A DNA stretch of 26,936 nucleotides from DYHD01 sp037445375 (lineage in GTDB: Bacteria; Nitrospirota; Thermodesulfovibrionia; Thermodesulfovibrionales; Dissulfurispiraceae). The stretch is taken from assembly GCA_037445375.1 (NCBI GenBank), contig JBBIKS010000029.1:1-26936 (forward strand). Direction: 5' to 3'. The translations under genes and the position numbers were made by a program. Positions 15,235 to 23,333 of this stretch are shown piece after piece. The notes beneath the pieces were generated by a model. It was given only the letters and a program-made list of their open reading frames with translations, was not told where the DNA came from and searched no databases. The stretch's first letter is position 1. Each line of letters begins with the position of its first letter.

Positions 15235-15813
15235 ATGGAAGGAAAGGATACAATACAATATAATAATAATGAAGATGTTATCGGGCAGAATCATAGCCAG
15301 AATGAATCTGCAGTTTCTGCTGATTTAAATGAAGATAAATCTTTCAATGAATTGCAAAACCTTAAAGTTGAACTTGAGGATTCGAAAGAAAAACATCTTC
15401 GTCTATATGCAGAGTTTGAGAATTATAAGAAAAAGGCTCAGAAGGACAGAGAAGAACTGCTTCTGTATTGCAATGAATCGATCATGCATGATCTTCTGCC
15501 TGTTATTGATACACTTGAAATGGCTCTTAAACATGCATCTGAAATTAATGCCGATACCGGCCAGTCGCTCATAAAGGGGGTAGAGAATACACTCAGGGAG
15601 TTCAAAAGGGTTCTGGAAAAAGCAGGTCTTAGGACAATAGAGGCGGCAGGCAGACACTTTGATCCTGCTTATCACCATGCAATGTATCAGGTAGAGAGAC
15701 CAGATATAGAAGATAACCTTGTAGTCGAAGAATTTAGAAAAGGATATATATTAAATAATAAGATATTAAGACCATCTTATGTCTCAGTATCAAAAAAAGC
15801 AATTGATAAATAA
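15235..15813 (+). CDS. grpE: Nucleotide exchange factor GrpE
   Basis: A 192-residue co-chaperone that releases ADP from DnaK. A long charged coiled coil (about 35-90) contains LYAEFENYKKKAQKDREEL. The beta-wing follows, with FDPAYHHAMYQVE and the C-terminal GYILNNKILRPSYVSVSK, all typical of GrpE. The acidic N-terminal 35 residues are low-complexity. The start is supported by GGAGGCGG 4-8 bases upstream. It is followed after 34 bases by dnaK on the same strand. Confidence 0.96.
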   Translation: MEGKDTIQYNNNEDVIGQNHSQNESAVSADLNEDKSFNELQNLKVELEDSKEKHLRLYAEFENYKKKAQKDREELLLYCNESIMHDLLPVIDTLEMALKHASEINADTGQSLIKGVENTLREFKRVLEKAGLRTIEAAGRHFDPAYHHAMYQVERPDIEDNLVVEEFRKGYILNNKILRPSYVSVSKKAIDK

Positions 15814-15847
15814 AAAATAGCAAAGTTAGATAAAGGAGGAATGAAAA

Positions 15848-17761
15848 ATGGGGAAGGCAATAGGAATTGATCTTGGTACAACAAATTCTGTTGTAGCGGT
15901 TGTAACCGGTGGCGAACCGGTAGTCATACCCAATCAAGAAGGAACCAGAACAACCCCTTCTGTTGTTGCAATTACTGAGAAGGGAGAGAGGCTTGTCGGG
16001 CAGATAGCAAAGCGGCAGTCTATAACAAATCCTGAAAATACAATATTTTCAATAAAAAGACTGATGGGCAGAAAATATGACTCCAAAGAGGTTGAACATG
16101 CCCAAAAAAGACTCCCTTATAAAATTGTTGCGGCCTCAAATCAGGATGCTCATGTTGAAATTAGGGGAAGGCAGTATTCACCGCCTGAGATATCGGCTAT
16201 GATACTTCAGAAATTAAAGCAGGCAGCCGAGGACTATTTAGGCGAGACTGTTACAGAAGCGGTTATTACAGTTCCAGCATATTTTGATGACAGTCAAAGA
16301 CAGGCAACGAAGGATGCTGGCAGGATTGCAGGTTTGAATGTCCTGAGAATTATAAATGAACCTACTGCGGCTGCTTTAGCGTATGGGTTAGACAAGAAGA
16401 AGGAGGAAAAAGTTGCTGTCTATGATTTAGGTGGCGGCACTTTTGATATCTCAATTTTAGAGATAGGGGAAGGAGTTATAGAGGTAAAATCTACCAATGG
16501 CGATACATATCTTGGTGGTGATGATTTTGACATCAGAGTTATAGACTGGATGGTAGATGAGTTCAAAAAAGAACAGGGTATAGATCTAAAAAATGATAAG
16601 ATGGCTCTTCAGAGACTCAAGGAAGGAGCAGAAAGGGCAAAAATTGAGCTTTCGACTGCGATGGAGACAGAAATTAATCTGCCTTTTATTACAGCAGATG
16701 CAACCGGACCGAAACACTTGCTGATGAAGCTTACCCGTGCAAAGCTTGAGCAATTAACTGATGACTTAGTAACAAATACAATAATTCCCTGCAAAACCGC
16801 CCTCTCAGATGCAGGTATCTCTTCGACAGCGATAGATGAGGTTTTACTCGTTGGAGGACAGACGCGTATGCCAAAGGTTCAGCAGGTGGTTCAGGGTCAT
16901 TTCAACAAAGAGCCAAATAAGACCGTCAATCCTGATGAAGTTGTAGCGGTAGGTGCAGCGATACAGGCGGCTGTCCTAAAAGGAGAGGTTAAAGAGGTGC
17001 TGCTTCTCGATGTTACCCCGCTCTCTCTTGGAATAGAAACGCTCGGGGGGATATTTACGAAAATTATAGAGCGAAACACGACAATTCCTACTAAAAAGTC
17101 GCAGATATTCTCCACTGCATCAGATAGCCAGACCGCTGTTACTATAAAAATCCATCAGGGCGAAAGAGAGATGGCAGCGGATAACAAGCTTCTCGGTGTC
17201 TTTGAGCTTGTTGGCATACCGCCGGCGCCCCGTGGCATCCCCCAGATTGATGTCTCCTTCGATATAGACGCAAACGGCATATTGCATGTATCAGCTAAGG
17301 ATATGGGAACGGGCAAGGAGCAGTCAATAAGAATAACTGCAACAAGCGGGCTTTCTGAAGAAGAGATAAAGAAGATGGTAAGGGATTCAGAAGCACATGC
17401 CGAAGAAGACAGAAAAAAGAAACAGCTTGCAGAAGCAAGAAATGAAGCCGATACGCTTGTTTATACTGTTGAAAAGTCTATAAAGGATTATGGCGATAAA
17501 ATAACAGATTCTGAAAAGAAAGATATAGAGGACGCACTCGAAAAATGCAAGAAGGTTAAAGATACCAGTCAGGGTCATGCAGAAATACGGGCTGCAATTG
17601 ATGAGCTTACAAAGGCGTCTCATAAGATAGCAGAGCATGTCTATAAAGCTTCACAAGCAGCAGGAGATGGAGAGCAATCAGGCGGTGCAAAATCAAAAAC
17701 CCCTGAGGAAGATGTCGTGGAAGCAGAATTTGAAGATGTAGATAAAAATAAGAATAAATAA
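15848..17761 (+). CDS. dnaK: Molecular chaperone DnaK (Hsp70)
   Basis: A 637-residue ATP-driven chaperone. The N-terminal ATPase begins GKAIGIDLGTTNSVVAVV and includes AYFDDSQRQATKDAG, AVYDLGGGTFDISIL and the hydrophobic interdomain linker EVLLLDVTPLSLG. The substrate-binding domain and lid follow, and the acidic tail EEDVVEAEFEDVD is the normal DnaK ending. Length is standard. A strong AAAGGAGGA precedes the ATG by 8 bases. It is co-directional with grpE; a terminator lies directly after its stop. Confidence 0.99.
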   Translation: MGKAIGIDLGTTNSVVAVVTGGEPVVIPNQEGTRTTPSVVAITEKGERLVGQIAKRQSITNPENTIFSIKRLMGRKYDSKEVEHAQKRLPYKIVAASNQDAHVEIRGRQYSPPEISAMILQKLKQAAEDYLGETVTEAVITVPAYFDDSQRQATKDAGRIAGLNVLRIINEPTAAALAYGLDKKKEEKVAVYDLGGGTFDISILEIGEGVIEVKSTNGDTYLGGDDFDIRVIDWMVDEFKKEQGIDLKNDKMALQRLKEGAERAKIELSTAMETEINLPFITADATGPKHLLMKLTRAKLEQLTDDLVTNTIIPCKTALSDAGISSTAIDEVLLVGGQTRMPKVQQVVQGHFNKEPNKTVNPDEVVAVGAAIQAAVLKGEVKEVLLLDVTPLSLGIETLGGIFTKIIERNTTIPTKKSQIFSTASDSQTAVTIKIHQGEREMAADNKLLGVFELVGIPPAPRGIPQIDVSFDIDANGILHVSAKDMGTGKEQSIRITATSGLSEEEIKKMVRDSEAHAEEDRKKKQLAEARNEADTLVYTVEKSIKDYGDKITDSEKKDIEDALEKCKKVKDTSQGHAEIRAAIDELTKASHKIAEHVYKASQAAGDGEQSGGAKSKTPEEDVVEAEFEDVDKNKNK

Positions 17762-17770
17762 TATATAATT

Positions 17771-17814
17771 ATCGGGTTAATGGATTGCTTTAATGATCTG
17801 TTAACCCGATTTTT
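17771..17814 (+). terminator. Intrinsic terminator after dnaK
   Basis: ATCGGGTTAA (17771-17780) pairs perfectly with TTAACCCGAT (17801-17810), a 10-bp stem followed by TTTT. The 20-base loop is rather long and the U-tract short, so termination may be partial. It sits between dnaK and dnaJ and would lower dnaJ expression relative to dnaK. Confidence 0.75.
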
Positions 17815-17838
17815 AAAAGGATATTAATTCTCCTTATT

Positions 17839-18945
17839 ATGAAAGATTACTACAGGACACTCGGGGTTAGCAGCGATGCTACACAGGATGAGATAAAAAA
17901 GGCATTCAGAAAGCTTGCATTAAAATATCATCCAGACCATAACCCTGACAGCAAAATCTCAGAAGATAAGTTTAAAGAGTTAAATGAGGCATATTCATGT
18001 CTTAGCGACCCTGCTAAACGAGCTAATTACGACAGATATGGCTCTCCCGAAGGTCCTTCCTCTGGCTTTGGCTATGCGGCTGGTACGCCATTTGGTGATA
18101 TATTTGGTGATATATTTGATGATTTTTTTGGAGGGTTCAATCGTGGAGGGAAGGCAAGACCAGTTAAGGGCGATGATTTAAGATATGACCTTGAAATTAC
18201 TCTTGAAGAAGCTGCTTTTGGCATAGAAAAATCTATAAAGGTCCCTCGATTGAATACATGCGAGGTTTGCGGTGGAAATGGAGCCGAGCCTGGCACCCAA
18301 CCTGAAACTTGTCAAGAATGTAAAGGTTCTGGAAATATAAGATTCCAACAAGGATTCTTTAGTGTATCTAAAACCTGCGGCAGGTGTCAGGGTGCAGGTT
18401 TTATAATTTCTACCCCATGCAATAATTGTAAAGGCAATGGCAAGGTTAGGATTCAGCGGCAGTTATCCGTTAAACTGCCTGCCGGGGTTGATACTGGTTC
18501 ACGTCTGAAACTTAGGGGCGAGGGGAATACAGGGATAAATGGCGGGCCGCCCGGAGATTTGTATGTTGTTATAAATGTCATAGAGCATCATCTTTTCAAA
18601 AGAGACGGGATGAATATATTTTGTGAAATACCCCTTTCCTATACAAAAGCTGTCTTTGGAGGTGAGGCTGAAGTCCCTACTTTAGACGGCTCATATAAAA
18701 TAAAAATTCCTTCCGGTACCCAATCAGGAGAACTATTCCATCTCAAAGGAAAAGGCATTCCGCGAGTAGGCGGTCACCAAAGAGGCGAACAAATAGTAAG
18801 TGTTTATATAGATGTTCCTAAGAAATTGAGTCAGCGGCAAAGAGAGCTTTTGGAAGAATTTGCTGCTTTAGATGGCGAACATATAGATGAATCGTCAAAA
18901 GGAATCAAGGATAAACTCAAAGACTTCTTTTCCATGAAAGACTGA
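17839..18945 (+). CDS. dnaJ: Chaperone protein DnaJ (Hsp40)
   Basis: A 368-residue type I DnaJ that stimulates the DnaK ATPase and delivers substrates. The J domain (1-68) has HPD at 31-33. The Gly/Phe region (about 72-105) includes a tandem GDIFGDIF. Four CxxCxGxG zinc motifs begin at C141, C158, C180 and C194, and the C-terminal substrate-binding region follows. The family is beyond doubt. The Shine-Dalgarno is poor: AAAAGGA lies about 17 bases upstream of the ATG. Its stop is 13 bases from rsmE. Confidence 0.98.
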   Translation: MKDYYRTLGVSSDATQDEIKKAFRKLALKYHPDHNPDSKISEDKFKELNEAYSCLSDPAKRANYDRYGSPEGPSSGFGYAAGTPFGDIFGDIFDDFFGGFNRGGKARPVKGDDLRYDLEITLEEAAFGIEKSIKVPRLNTCEVCGGNGAEPGTQPETCQECKGSGNIRFQQGFFSVSKTCGRCQGAGFIISTPCNNCKGNGKVRIQRQLSVKLPAGVDTGSRLKLRGEGNTGINGGPPGDLYVVINVIEHHLFKRDGMNIFCEIPLSYTKAVFGGEAEVPTLDGSYKIKIPSGTQSGELFHLKGKGIPRVGGHQRGEQIVSVYIDVPKKLSQRQRELLEEFAALDGEHIDESSKGIKDKLKDFFSMKD

Positions 18946-18958
18946 CAACCTGTTTTGT

Positions 18959-19720
18959 ATGACTATATATATCCCGCCTTCAGATATAGAAAAAAGAAAT
19001 AATATAAATCTCTCACCTGATAAGGCTCACTATCTTTTGAATGTAATGAGGTGTAAAGCAGGCGATATAATCACGGTAATAGACGGTCATGGCAAGGCAT
19101 TTCAGGCTCAAATACGATATATCAGAAATGGGGCAGTTTTTCTCAATATTCTTACCGAGATAGCTATAGACACAGAGTCATCTTTAAATCTAATCCTCTG
19201 TCAAGGGACTATTAAAGGCGAAAAAATGGATATAGTTGTCCAAAAAGCTACAGAACTTGGAGTAAAACAGATAATCCCTATGATTACCGAGAGAGCTATA
19301 GTCAAAGAAACCCGCAAATTAAAAAGATGGGGGAAGATAGCCGAAGAAGCAGCAGAACAGTGCGGCAGGACAGTTATCCCAATCATTCATGAACCTGTTA
19401 AGATACAAAATTTTTTAATTCAGACTAATTCAGAAATTCACCATAAACGCAAAGGATTAATCTTTTGGGAAGAAGGCGGAAAGCCGATTGCATATGCTCT
19501 AAAAGAAGCTGCCGCCCGTGAAACCTCTATAAAAGACATGCCTTTTCACATTGTAATAGGACCTGAAGGAGGGCTTACATCTCAAGAGACTGGGTTGGCT
19601 GAAGAAAGTGGATTTATCAAAACTACATTAGGGAAAAGACTTTTAAAATCAGAAACTGCAGCAATTGCAGCAATTGCCTTGGTTCAGTTTTTGCTTGAAC
19701 CCCATTCAGATGGCTTCTAA
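18959..19720 (+). CDS. rsmE: 16S rRNA (uracil(1498)-N3)-methyltransferase RsmE
   Basis: A SPOUT-class enzyme that methylates U1498 of 16S rRNA in the assembled 30S subunit. The 253 residues have the N-terminal PUA-like RNA-binding part (HYLLNVMR), KATELGV, EQCGR, IGPEGGLTSQE and the knot motif LGKRLLKSETAAIAA. dnaJ-rsmE adjacency is common in bacteria. The last 11 bases overlap the start of the histidine kinase gene, suggesting translational coupling. Confidence 0.96.
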   Translation: MTIYIPPSDIEKRNNINLSPDKAHYLLNVMRCKAGDIITVIDGHGKAFQAQIRYIRNGAVFLNILTEIAIDTESSLNLILCQGTIKGEKMDIVVQKATELGVKQIIPMITERAIVKETRKLKRWGKIAEEAAEQCGRTVIPIIHEPVKIQNFLIQTNSEIHHKRKGLIFWEEGGKPIAYALKEAAARETSIKDMPFHIVIGPEGGLTSQETGLAEESGFIKTTLGKRLLKSETAAIAAIALVQFLLEPHSDGF

Positions 19721-20972
19721 AAATACTACATACCTGATCATCATTCTATCAGCAGCTACTTTGCTGACAGCTCTCAGCACATATTTCACATATAGAAATT
19801 CTTTGATTGCGGTTGAAGATTCCCTCAAACTTCATGCTTTGGGCATAGCAATAAGCCTTGAACCTTCTTTATATAGAGCAAATAACGGGAAGAATATTTT
19901 TATTGATATCGTAACAGAAGGCAGATGGGAGGGAATTGCCTTCATTGCGATTTATGATGAAGCAGGCAAAACTATTTTACATTCCAATGAGAATTTAATT
20001 AATAAAGTTGTAGATGATGAATTAATTAGAAAAACCTTATCCACTGGTGAGACAGTTCATGGTTACATAACACTTGGAACTGGCGAGAGTATTTTTGTGC
20101 TCAATTTCCCTGTTAATCCCTTTAATTCACCCCATGCCCTTAGAATAGCACTGCACAAATATCCTTTTGAGAAGATTATCAGACAGGCAAGGTTTCAGGC
20201 TATTAGCGCCTCGGCTGTAGTTATTATTCTTTGGATTATCGGATTCTTTTTCATTAGAACGGTCAAACAATCTGAAGCATTGAATAAAGTCTTGGAGGAA
20301 AGGCAGAAACTTGCGATGCTTGGGGAGATGGCGTCTGTTTTGGCACATGAAATAAGAAATCCTTTAGGCAGCATTAAGGGCTTTGCTCAATTAGTCATGG
20401 AGCAGAATAAAGAACCAAAAATATATTCCTCAGAAACGGGAGAATACTTAAGGATAATAATTCTGGAGTCAAAAAGGCTTGAGTCATTAACTGATGATCT
20501 GTTGCTTTATGCAAAAACATCGGAATATAGGCCTGAAGATGTTGACCTCAAAGTTCTCATAAGTGAGTGTGTAAAAAACATTCAGGCAAATATTAATGAA
20601 AAGCGGATTGATTTTGAAATCTCCTTACACGAAGCTATTTTTATTAAAACCGACTATAATAAGCTTAAACAGATACTAATAAATATCATTCAGAACGCTG
20701 TTGAAGCAATAAGCGAAAAAGGCTTGATAGAGATAACGGCAGAAATTAGAAATAATACCGCAGAGATATCAATTAATGATAATGGGTCTGGTATGGACGA
20801 TGACACACGGACAAATGCATTCAAGCCCTTCTTTACTACAAAGACAAGCGGAACGGGATTGGGTCTTGCAGTTGTGGAAAGACTCGTCAAATCTATAGGC
20901 GGATCTATCGAATTGCGAAGCGAGCCTGAAAGAGGAACAAAATTTAAAATATCAATACCGAAACAGCTATGA
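19710..20972 (+). CDS. Membrane sensor histidine kinase, NtrB/ZraS-like
   Basis: A 420-residue two-component sensor. Membrane segments lie at about 7-27 and 164-183, with a periplasmic sensor region between them. The dimerisation/phosphoacceptor motif is LAHEIRNPLGSIKGF with H213 as the phosphorylated His. The ATPase region has N, G1 and G2 boxes: NIIQNAVEAI, DNGSGMDD and TSGTGLGLAVV. I start at ATG 19710, overlapping rsmE by 11 bases; an upstream TTG would add 15 residues that merely re-read the rsmE end. Its stop overlaps the regulator start (ATGA), so the two proteins are a cognate pair. The signal sensed is unknown; no PAS is obvious in the extracytoplasmic part. Confidence 0.93.
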   Translation: MASKNTTYLIIILSAATLLTALSTYFTYRNSLIAVEDSLKLHALGIAISLEPSLYRANNGKNIFIDIVTEGRWEGIAFIAIYDEAGKTILHSNENLINKVVDDELIRKTLSTGETVHGYITLGTGESIFVLNFPVNPFNSPHALRIALHKYPFEKIIRQARFQAISASAVVIILWIIGFFFIRTVKQSEALNKVLEERQKLAMLGEMASVLAHEIRNPLGSIKGFAQLVMEQNKEPKIYSSETGEYLRIIILESKRLESLTDDLLLYAKTSEYRPEDVDLKVLISECVKNIQANINEKRIDFEISLHEAIFIKTDYNKLKQILINIIQNAVEAISEKGLIEITAEIRNNTAEISINDNGSGMDDDTRTNAFKPFFTTKTSGTGLGLAVVERLVKSIGGSIELRSEPERGTKFKISIPKQL

Positions 20973-22348
20973 ACCGTGAAAATTTTAGAATACTTGTTGT
21001 AGATGATGAAAAATCCTTCATGATGCTTTTAGTAAAGATTTTGGAAACTGAAGGATATACGATAAAAGGCTTTACAGACTCGGAAGATGCCTTGAACAAT
21101 ATAGAAGCCTTCATGCCTAATATTGTTATAGCCGATCTCAATATGCCAAAAATAGACGGGATAAAACTGCTTGAGAAGGTTAAAACTAAGAATGTAGAGG
21201 TTGATTTTATATTAATAACAGCATTCGCTACCGTTGAAACTGCTGTTTCGGCTATGAAAAAAGGTGCGTCTGATTATATAACCAAACCGCTCAAAGATCC
21301 TGACCAGATAAGGGGAATGGTTCAAAAAATATTTGAAAAACAGAGGCTTATAACAGAAAACACCTTTTATAAATCCGAGATACTCAAAGACATACCTCCG
21401 CTCAAGCTGGTATTTGCAGGTATTAAGAACACCCTTGATGAGATAAAGAGCGTTGCCTCACTTGATTCAACTGTAATCCTTTATGGGGAGACCGGAACCG
21501 GTAAAACCCTTATTGCAAAGATAATTCATCACATGAGCGGAAAAAAGGGGCCTTTTGTAGAAATAAATTGCGCTGCGATACCTGAAAACCTACTTGAGTC
21601 AGAACTATTCGGATATGAAAAAGGGGCTTTTACAGGGGCTTTATCCCAAAAGAAAGGGAAATTTGAGATTGCACATGATGGGACCATCTTTCTCGATGAG
21701 ATATCAGAAATGCCTCTGTCGCTTCAGCCCAAGCTGCTCAAGGTTGTTCAGGAAAAGACATTTGGCAGGCTTGGTTCTGTAACTGTAAATAATGTCAAGA
21801 CCGATGCAAGGATAGTCGCTGCTACTAACAGAGATTTGAAGGAGATGGTTGCAGAAAAAAGGTTTAGGGAGGATCTTTATTTTAGATTGAATGTTTTTCC
21901 AATTAATATATCCCCTCTGCGAGAAAGAAAAGAGCATATATCTGAGATTGCAAATTACCTTGCAAAAAAGATTTCAAGCAGAGTCGGAAAGAATGTTATA
22001 GGTATTTCTCAGGATACAATGAGTAGATTAGTCAATTATCCATGGCCGGGCAATATAAGGGAGTTAGAAAATATTTTAGAAAGAAGCATCATAATGAGCA
22101 AGGGCGAGGAGATTGATATATCTGAACAAATGATTGGGGATATATCAATTTCTGATGAACAGATATCTGAAAACACTCATTTGGAGCTTCTAAAATACGA
22201 TGGAGATATGAGAAGAGTTGAAAAAATAGCTATACAAAATGCTCTCACTAAAACATCAGGCAACAGGCGAAAGGCTGCTGAGATATTGGGTATTTCGCTT
22301 CGGGCATTGCAATATAAAATAAAGCAGTATGATATAAAGAATATTTAG
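20969..22348 (+). CDS. Sigma-54-dependent response regulator, NtrC family
   Basis: A 459-residue transcription activator. The receiver domain (about 7-125) has D12, D13, the phosphoacceptor D56, T84 and K106. The AAA+ domain has Walker A GETGTGKT (173-180), the sigma-54 contact loop GAFTGA (219-224), and Walker B FLDEIS. The C-terminal Fis-type helix-turn-helix includes GNRRKAAEILGISLRALQYKI. It overlaps the kinase stop by four bases. Target promoters are not known; I saw no convincing -24/-12 promoter in the intergenic DNA here. It is the last gene of the dnaJ-rsmE-kinase-regulator run and is followed two bases later by a repeat element. Confidence 0.96.
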   Translation: MNRENFRILVVDDEKSFMMLLVKILETEGYTIKGFTDSEDALNNIEAFMPNIVIADLNMPKIDGIKLLEKVKTKNVEVDFILITAFATVETAVSAMKKGASDYITKPLKDPDQIRGMVQKIFEKQRLITENTFYKSEILKDIPPLKLVFAGIKNTLDEIKSVASLDSTVILYGETGTGKTLIAKIIHHMSGKKGPFVEINCAAIPENLLESELFGYEKGAFTGALSQKKGKFEIAHDGTIFLDEISEMPLSLQPKLLKVVQEKTFGRLGSVTVNNVKTDARIVAATNRDLKEMVAEKRFREDLYFRLNVFPINISPLRERKEHISEIANYLAKKISSRVGKNVIGISQDTMSRLVNYPWPGNIRELENILERSIIMSKGEEIDISEQMIGDISISDEQISENTHLELLKYDGDMRRVEKIAIQNALTKTSGNRRKAAEILGISLRALQYKIKQYDIKNI

Positions 22349-22350
22349 AG

Positions 22351-22483
22351 GGAGCTTCTTGCAAAAGCATGGAAACAAGCGTTTTTGCCATTCCGAGCGA
22401 ATGAGAGGAATCTTTTAACATCAATAACTTATAAGATTTCTCGCTGCGCTCGAAATAACAATTTAAAGACTTTTGCAAGAGCC
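22351..22483. mobile_element. MITE-like element, family 1, copy 2
   Basis: About 133 bp. The left end GGAGCTTCTTGCAAAAGC (22351-22368) and right end GACTTTTGCAAGAGCC (22468-22483) are imperfect inverted copies and match the ends at 11223-11352. The core differs from copy 1. It is a REP-like pair, TGCCATTCCGAGCG (22386-22399) with GGAATC, then GATTTCTCGCTGCGCTCG (22435-22452) with AAATAACA. It begins two bases after the stop of the response regulator and has no coding capacity. Confidence 0.8.
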
Positions 22484-22575
22484 TTGGGGAAAATGTGTTT
22501 TTTCAAAATGATAGTATTATATTTCTACTGCAGTGTCTGCTTATTTTCAATTATACTATCTTTCTAAAAACAAAC

Positions 22576-22605
22576 TTGACATAAAGCATCTCAGATTGAT
22601 AAATT
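22576..22605 (+). promoter_or_regulatory. Sigma-70 type promoter of rpsU
   Basis: TTGACA (22576-22581), an 18-base spacer and TAAATT (22600-22605) preceded by TGA. This is the same -35, spacing and -10 as the hrcA promoter. Transcription would start near 22612, about 40 bases before the start codon. Confidence 0.7.
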
Positions 22606-22631
22606 AACAGCCTGTGAATTTTCAAAATCTT

Positions 22632-22644
22632 AAGGAGGGGGGGG
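22632..22644 (+). promoter_or_regulatory. rpsU: rpsU ribosome binding site with a G8 run
   Basis: AAGGAGG merges into an eight-G homopolymer (22637-22644), seven bases before the TTG start. The extended purine-rich site may compensate for the weak start codon. The G run could be prone to slippage, which would change spacing. Confidence 0.75.
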
Positions 22645-22651
22645 ATATATA

Positions 22652-22858
22652 TTGCCCTCTATAAAGGTTAGAGATAACGAATCTTTAGAATCAGCGCTAA
22701 AACACTTTAAAAAACAGTGCGAGCGTGAGGGGATTCTGTCTGAGATTAAAAAGAGGGAGCATTACGACAAGCCAAGCGTGAAGAGAAAAAAGAAAATCAT
22801 AGCTGCTCGTAAAAAAGCTTCCAAGCGTATTCGCATGAGACCTTTCTCTGCCAGATAG
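22652..22858 (+). CDS. rpsU: 30S ribosomal protein S21
   Basis: A 68-residue basic ribosomal protein that joins the 30S subunit near the anti-Shine-Dalgarno end of 16S rRNA. IKVRDNESLESALKHFKKQC and the C-terminal Arg/Lys-rich tail (RKKASKRIRMRPFSAR) are typical. The start is TTG, chosen because the strong Shine-Dalgarno sits at the correct distance and no in-frame ATG exists near the N-terminus. It is followed after two bases by yqeY, a common pairing. Confidence 0.95.
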   Translation: MPSIKVRDNESLESALKHFKKQCEREGILSEIKKREHYDKPSVKRKKKIIAARKKASKRIRMRPFSAR

Positions 22859-22860
22859 TA

Positions 22861-23307
22861 GTGAATATTATCAAAAAATTAGATTCTGATTTGAAAGAGG
22901 CTTTGAGATCCAAAGACAGCCTAAAGCTGTCTGTCATAAGGATGATCAAAGCCTCTTTGCAGAATAAACAGATCGAGAAAATGAAAGAGCTTACAGATGA
23001 TGAAGTTATCTCTGTGCTGCTCTCTCAGTCGAAACAGAGAAAAGAATCTATCAGGCAATTCACATTGGCTGGCAGAATAGAACTTGCGGAAAAAGAACAA
23101 AAAGAACTTGAAATTGTCGAACAATACCTTCCCAAACAACTTTCCATAGAAGAAATAGATGAAATCATCATTTCTTCTATAAGGGAAGCTTCAATAACCT
23201 CCTTAAAAGATGTCGGCATCGCTATGAAGATAATCATGCCTAAAATAAAAGGCTCTGCTGAGGGCAAATATGTTAATCAGAGAGTTAAGGAACTTTTAAT
23301 TTCTTAA
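22861..23307 (+). CDS. yqeY: GatB/YqeY domain protein
   Basis: 148 residues matching the YqeY family, which resembles the tail domain of the GatB amidotransferase subunit and may bind tRNA. Seen: DLKEALRSKDSLKLSVIRMI near the start, then EKEQKELEIVEQYLPKQLS and MKIIMPKIKGSAEGKYVNQ. The start is GTG, two bases after the rpsU stop, so translation is probably coupled. The precise function of stand-alone YqeY is not established. Confidence 0.92.
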   Translation: MNIIKKLDSDLKEALRSKDSLKLSVIRMIKASLQNKQIEKMKELTDDEVISVLLSQSKQRKESIRQFTLAGRIELAEKEQKELEIVEQYLPKQLSIEEIDEIIISSIREASITSLKDVGIAMKIIMPKIKGSAEGKYVNQRVKELLIS

Positions 23308-23333
23308 TCTTAATTTATTAATGGGGTGTTTAA

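Noticed and set aside
19665..19709. Upstream TTG start for the histidine kinase
   Set aside because: It lies well inside rsmE and adds residues without a family match; the ATG at 19710 puts the first membrane helix right at the N-terminus.
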